Origin: an uncultured Gammaproteobacteria bacterium | GTDB lineage: Bacteria > Pseudomonadota > Gammaproteobacteria > Pseudomonadales > Azotimanducaceae_A | Direction of reading: 5' to 3' | Length of the DNA stretch: 15,245 nucleotides | Assembly (NCBI GenBank): GCA_913041025.1 | Contig: CAJWGQ010000056.1 | Coordinates: forward strand, 1-15,245 | Shown here: positions 14,974 to 15,245 of the stretch, one piece after another | How the letters are laid out: every line of letters starts with the position of its first letter | Position numbering within the stretch: position 1 is the first letter of the stretch | The notes under the pieces: model-generated | The model's database searches: none | Told to the model about the DNA's origin: nothing | Seen by the model: only the letters and a program-made list of their open reading frames with translations | Translations under genes and position numbers: made by a program

Positions 14974-15245
14974 ATGGCGGGAAAATTATCAAAAGCAGCA
15001 GCGATCGTAGGAGCAGCCGAGGCCAACGAGATTGGTTTCTTAAAGACGCCTGTTTCCTCTCTGCAACTTCATATCGAAGCAATAAAGAATCTAAGTGAAC
15101 AGACTGGCGTTCCGATATCAAAGATTGAAGGGGTCTTTTCTACAGGTTGGTCATCGGAGCTATGTGAACATCTGGGTATTACGCCAAAATACATTGATAC
15201 GACGGCGGTTGGCGGTTGTTCATTTGAAATGCACGTTCACCATGC
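14974..15245 (+). CDS. Thiolase-superfamily protein (SCPx/Ltp-like), 3' end beyond window
   Basis: Ninety codons are visible before the window ends. The start MAGKLSKAAAIVGAAEAN and the partial motif TAVGGCSFEMHVHHA near the edge match the SCPx-type thiolases and Ltp aldolases that pair with DUF35 proteins. The ATG is one base after the DUF35 stop with GGAGA upstream, so the genes are probably translated together. Most of the enzyme is out of view. It may be a true acyl-CoA thiolase or a retro-aldol lyase of the Ltp2 kind. The GGCSF motif keeps a Cys near the site where the thiolase nucleophile lies, but its alignment cannot be settled by eye. Confidence 0.82.
   Translation, partial: MAGKLSKAAAIVGAAEANEIGFLKTPVSSLQLHIEAIKNLSEQTGVPISKIEGVFSTGWSSELCEHLGITPKYIDTTAVGGCSFEMHVHH

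Overview
The window comes from a Gram-negative bacterium, most likely an uncultured marine gammaproteobacterium. A TonB-dependent outer-membrane receptor shows the outer membrane. The gene mix (PhyH-type dioxygenase, sulfotransferase, LLM flavin oxidoreductase, DUF35 plus SCPx-type thiolase, acyl-CoA carboxyltransferase, omega-amino acid transaminase) is familiar from oligotrophic, lipid- and amine-using marine Proteobacteria. This placement is an inference from gene content; there is no rRNA or other taxonomic marker here. Coding density is high, no gap exceeds 300 bases, and no mobile element, tRNA, rRNA or CRISPR was seen.

Layout. 1-633: 3' part of a sulfotransferase. 767-1540: short-chain dehydrogenase, facing (across a hairpin at 1552-1583) a minus-strand PhyH-family dioxygenase. 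2635-3372: tyrosine/dual-specificity-type phosphatase, then a 25-codon leader-like ORF with a strong ribosome binding site, then a TonB-dependent receptor (3511-6099). 6132-7433 (minus): AzgA-type purine permease. 7542-8072: exported peroxiredoxin whose peroxidatic residue is encoded by an in-frame TGA. 8123-9217 (minus): HMG-CoA-lyase-like enzyme, divergent from an acyl-CoA carboxyltransferase (9356-10906) and a class III transaminase (10957-12264). 12261-12884 (minus): small methyltransferase-like protein. 13004-14017: LLM-class oxidoreductase, facing an NTF2-like protein (14019-14402, minus). 14556-15245: DUF35 zinc-ribbon/OB protein followed one base later by a thiolase-like gene cut by the window end.

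The most notable item is the peroxiredoxin. One continuous frame of 176 residues runs from 7542 to 8072, interrupted only by TGA at 7737-7739. That TGA sits exactly where the peroxidatic cysteine of the PxxxTxxC motif should be, and a hairpin that fits the bacterial SECIS rules lies 21 nt downstream. The gene therefore most probably encodes a selenocysteine peroxiredoxin with a signal peptide, not a pseudogene. The host would need SelA, SelB, SelC (tRNA-Sec) and SelD, none of which is in this window.

Functional grouping (inference). The lyase, carboxyltransferase and transaminase look like part of an acyl-CoA/amino-acid breakdown route. The LLM oxidoreductase, NTF2-like protein, DUF35 protein and thiolase resemble pieces of a lipid or steroid side-chain-type CoA degradation cluster. 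The left part has no single obvious pathway.
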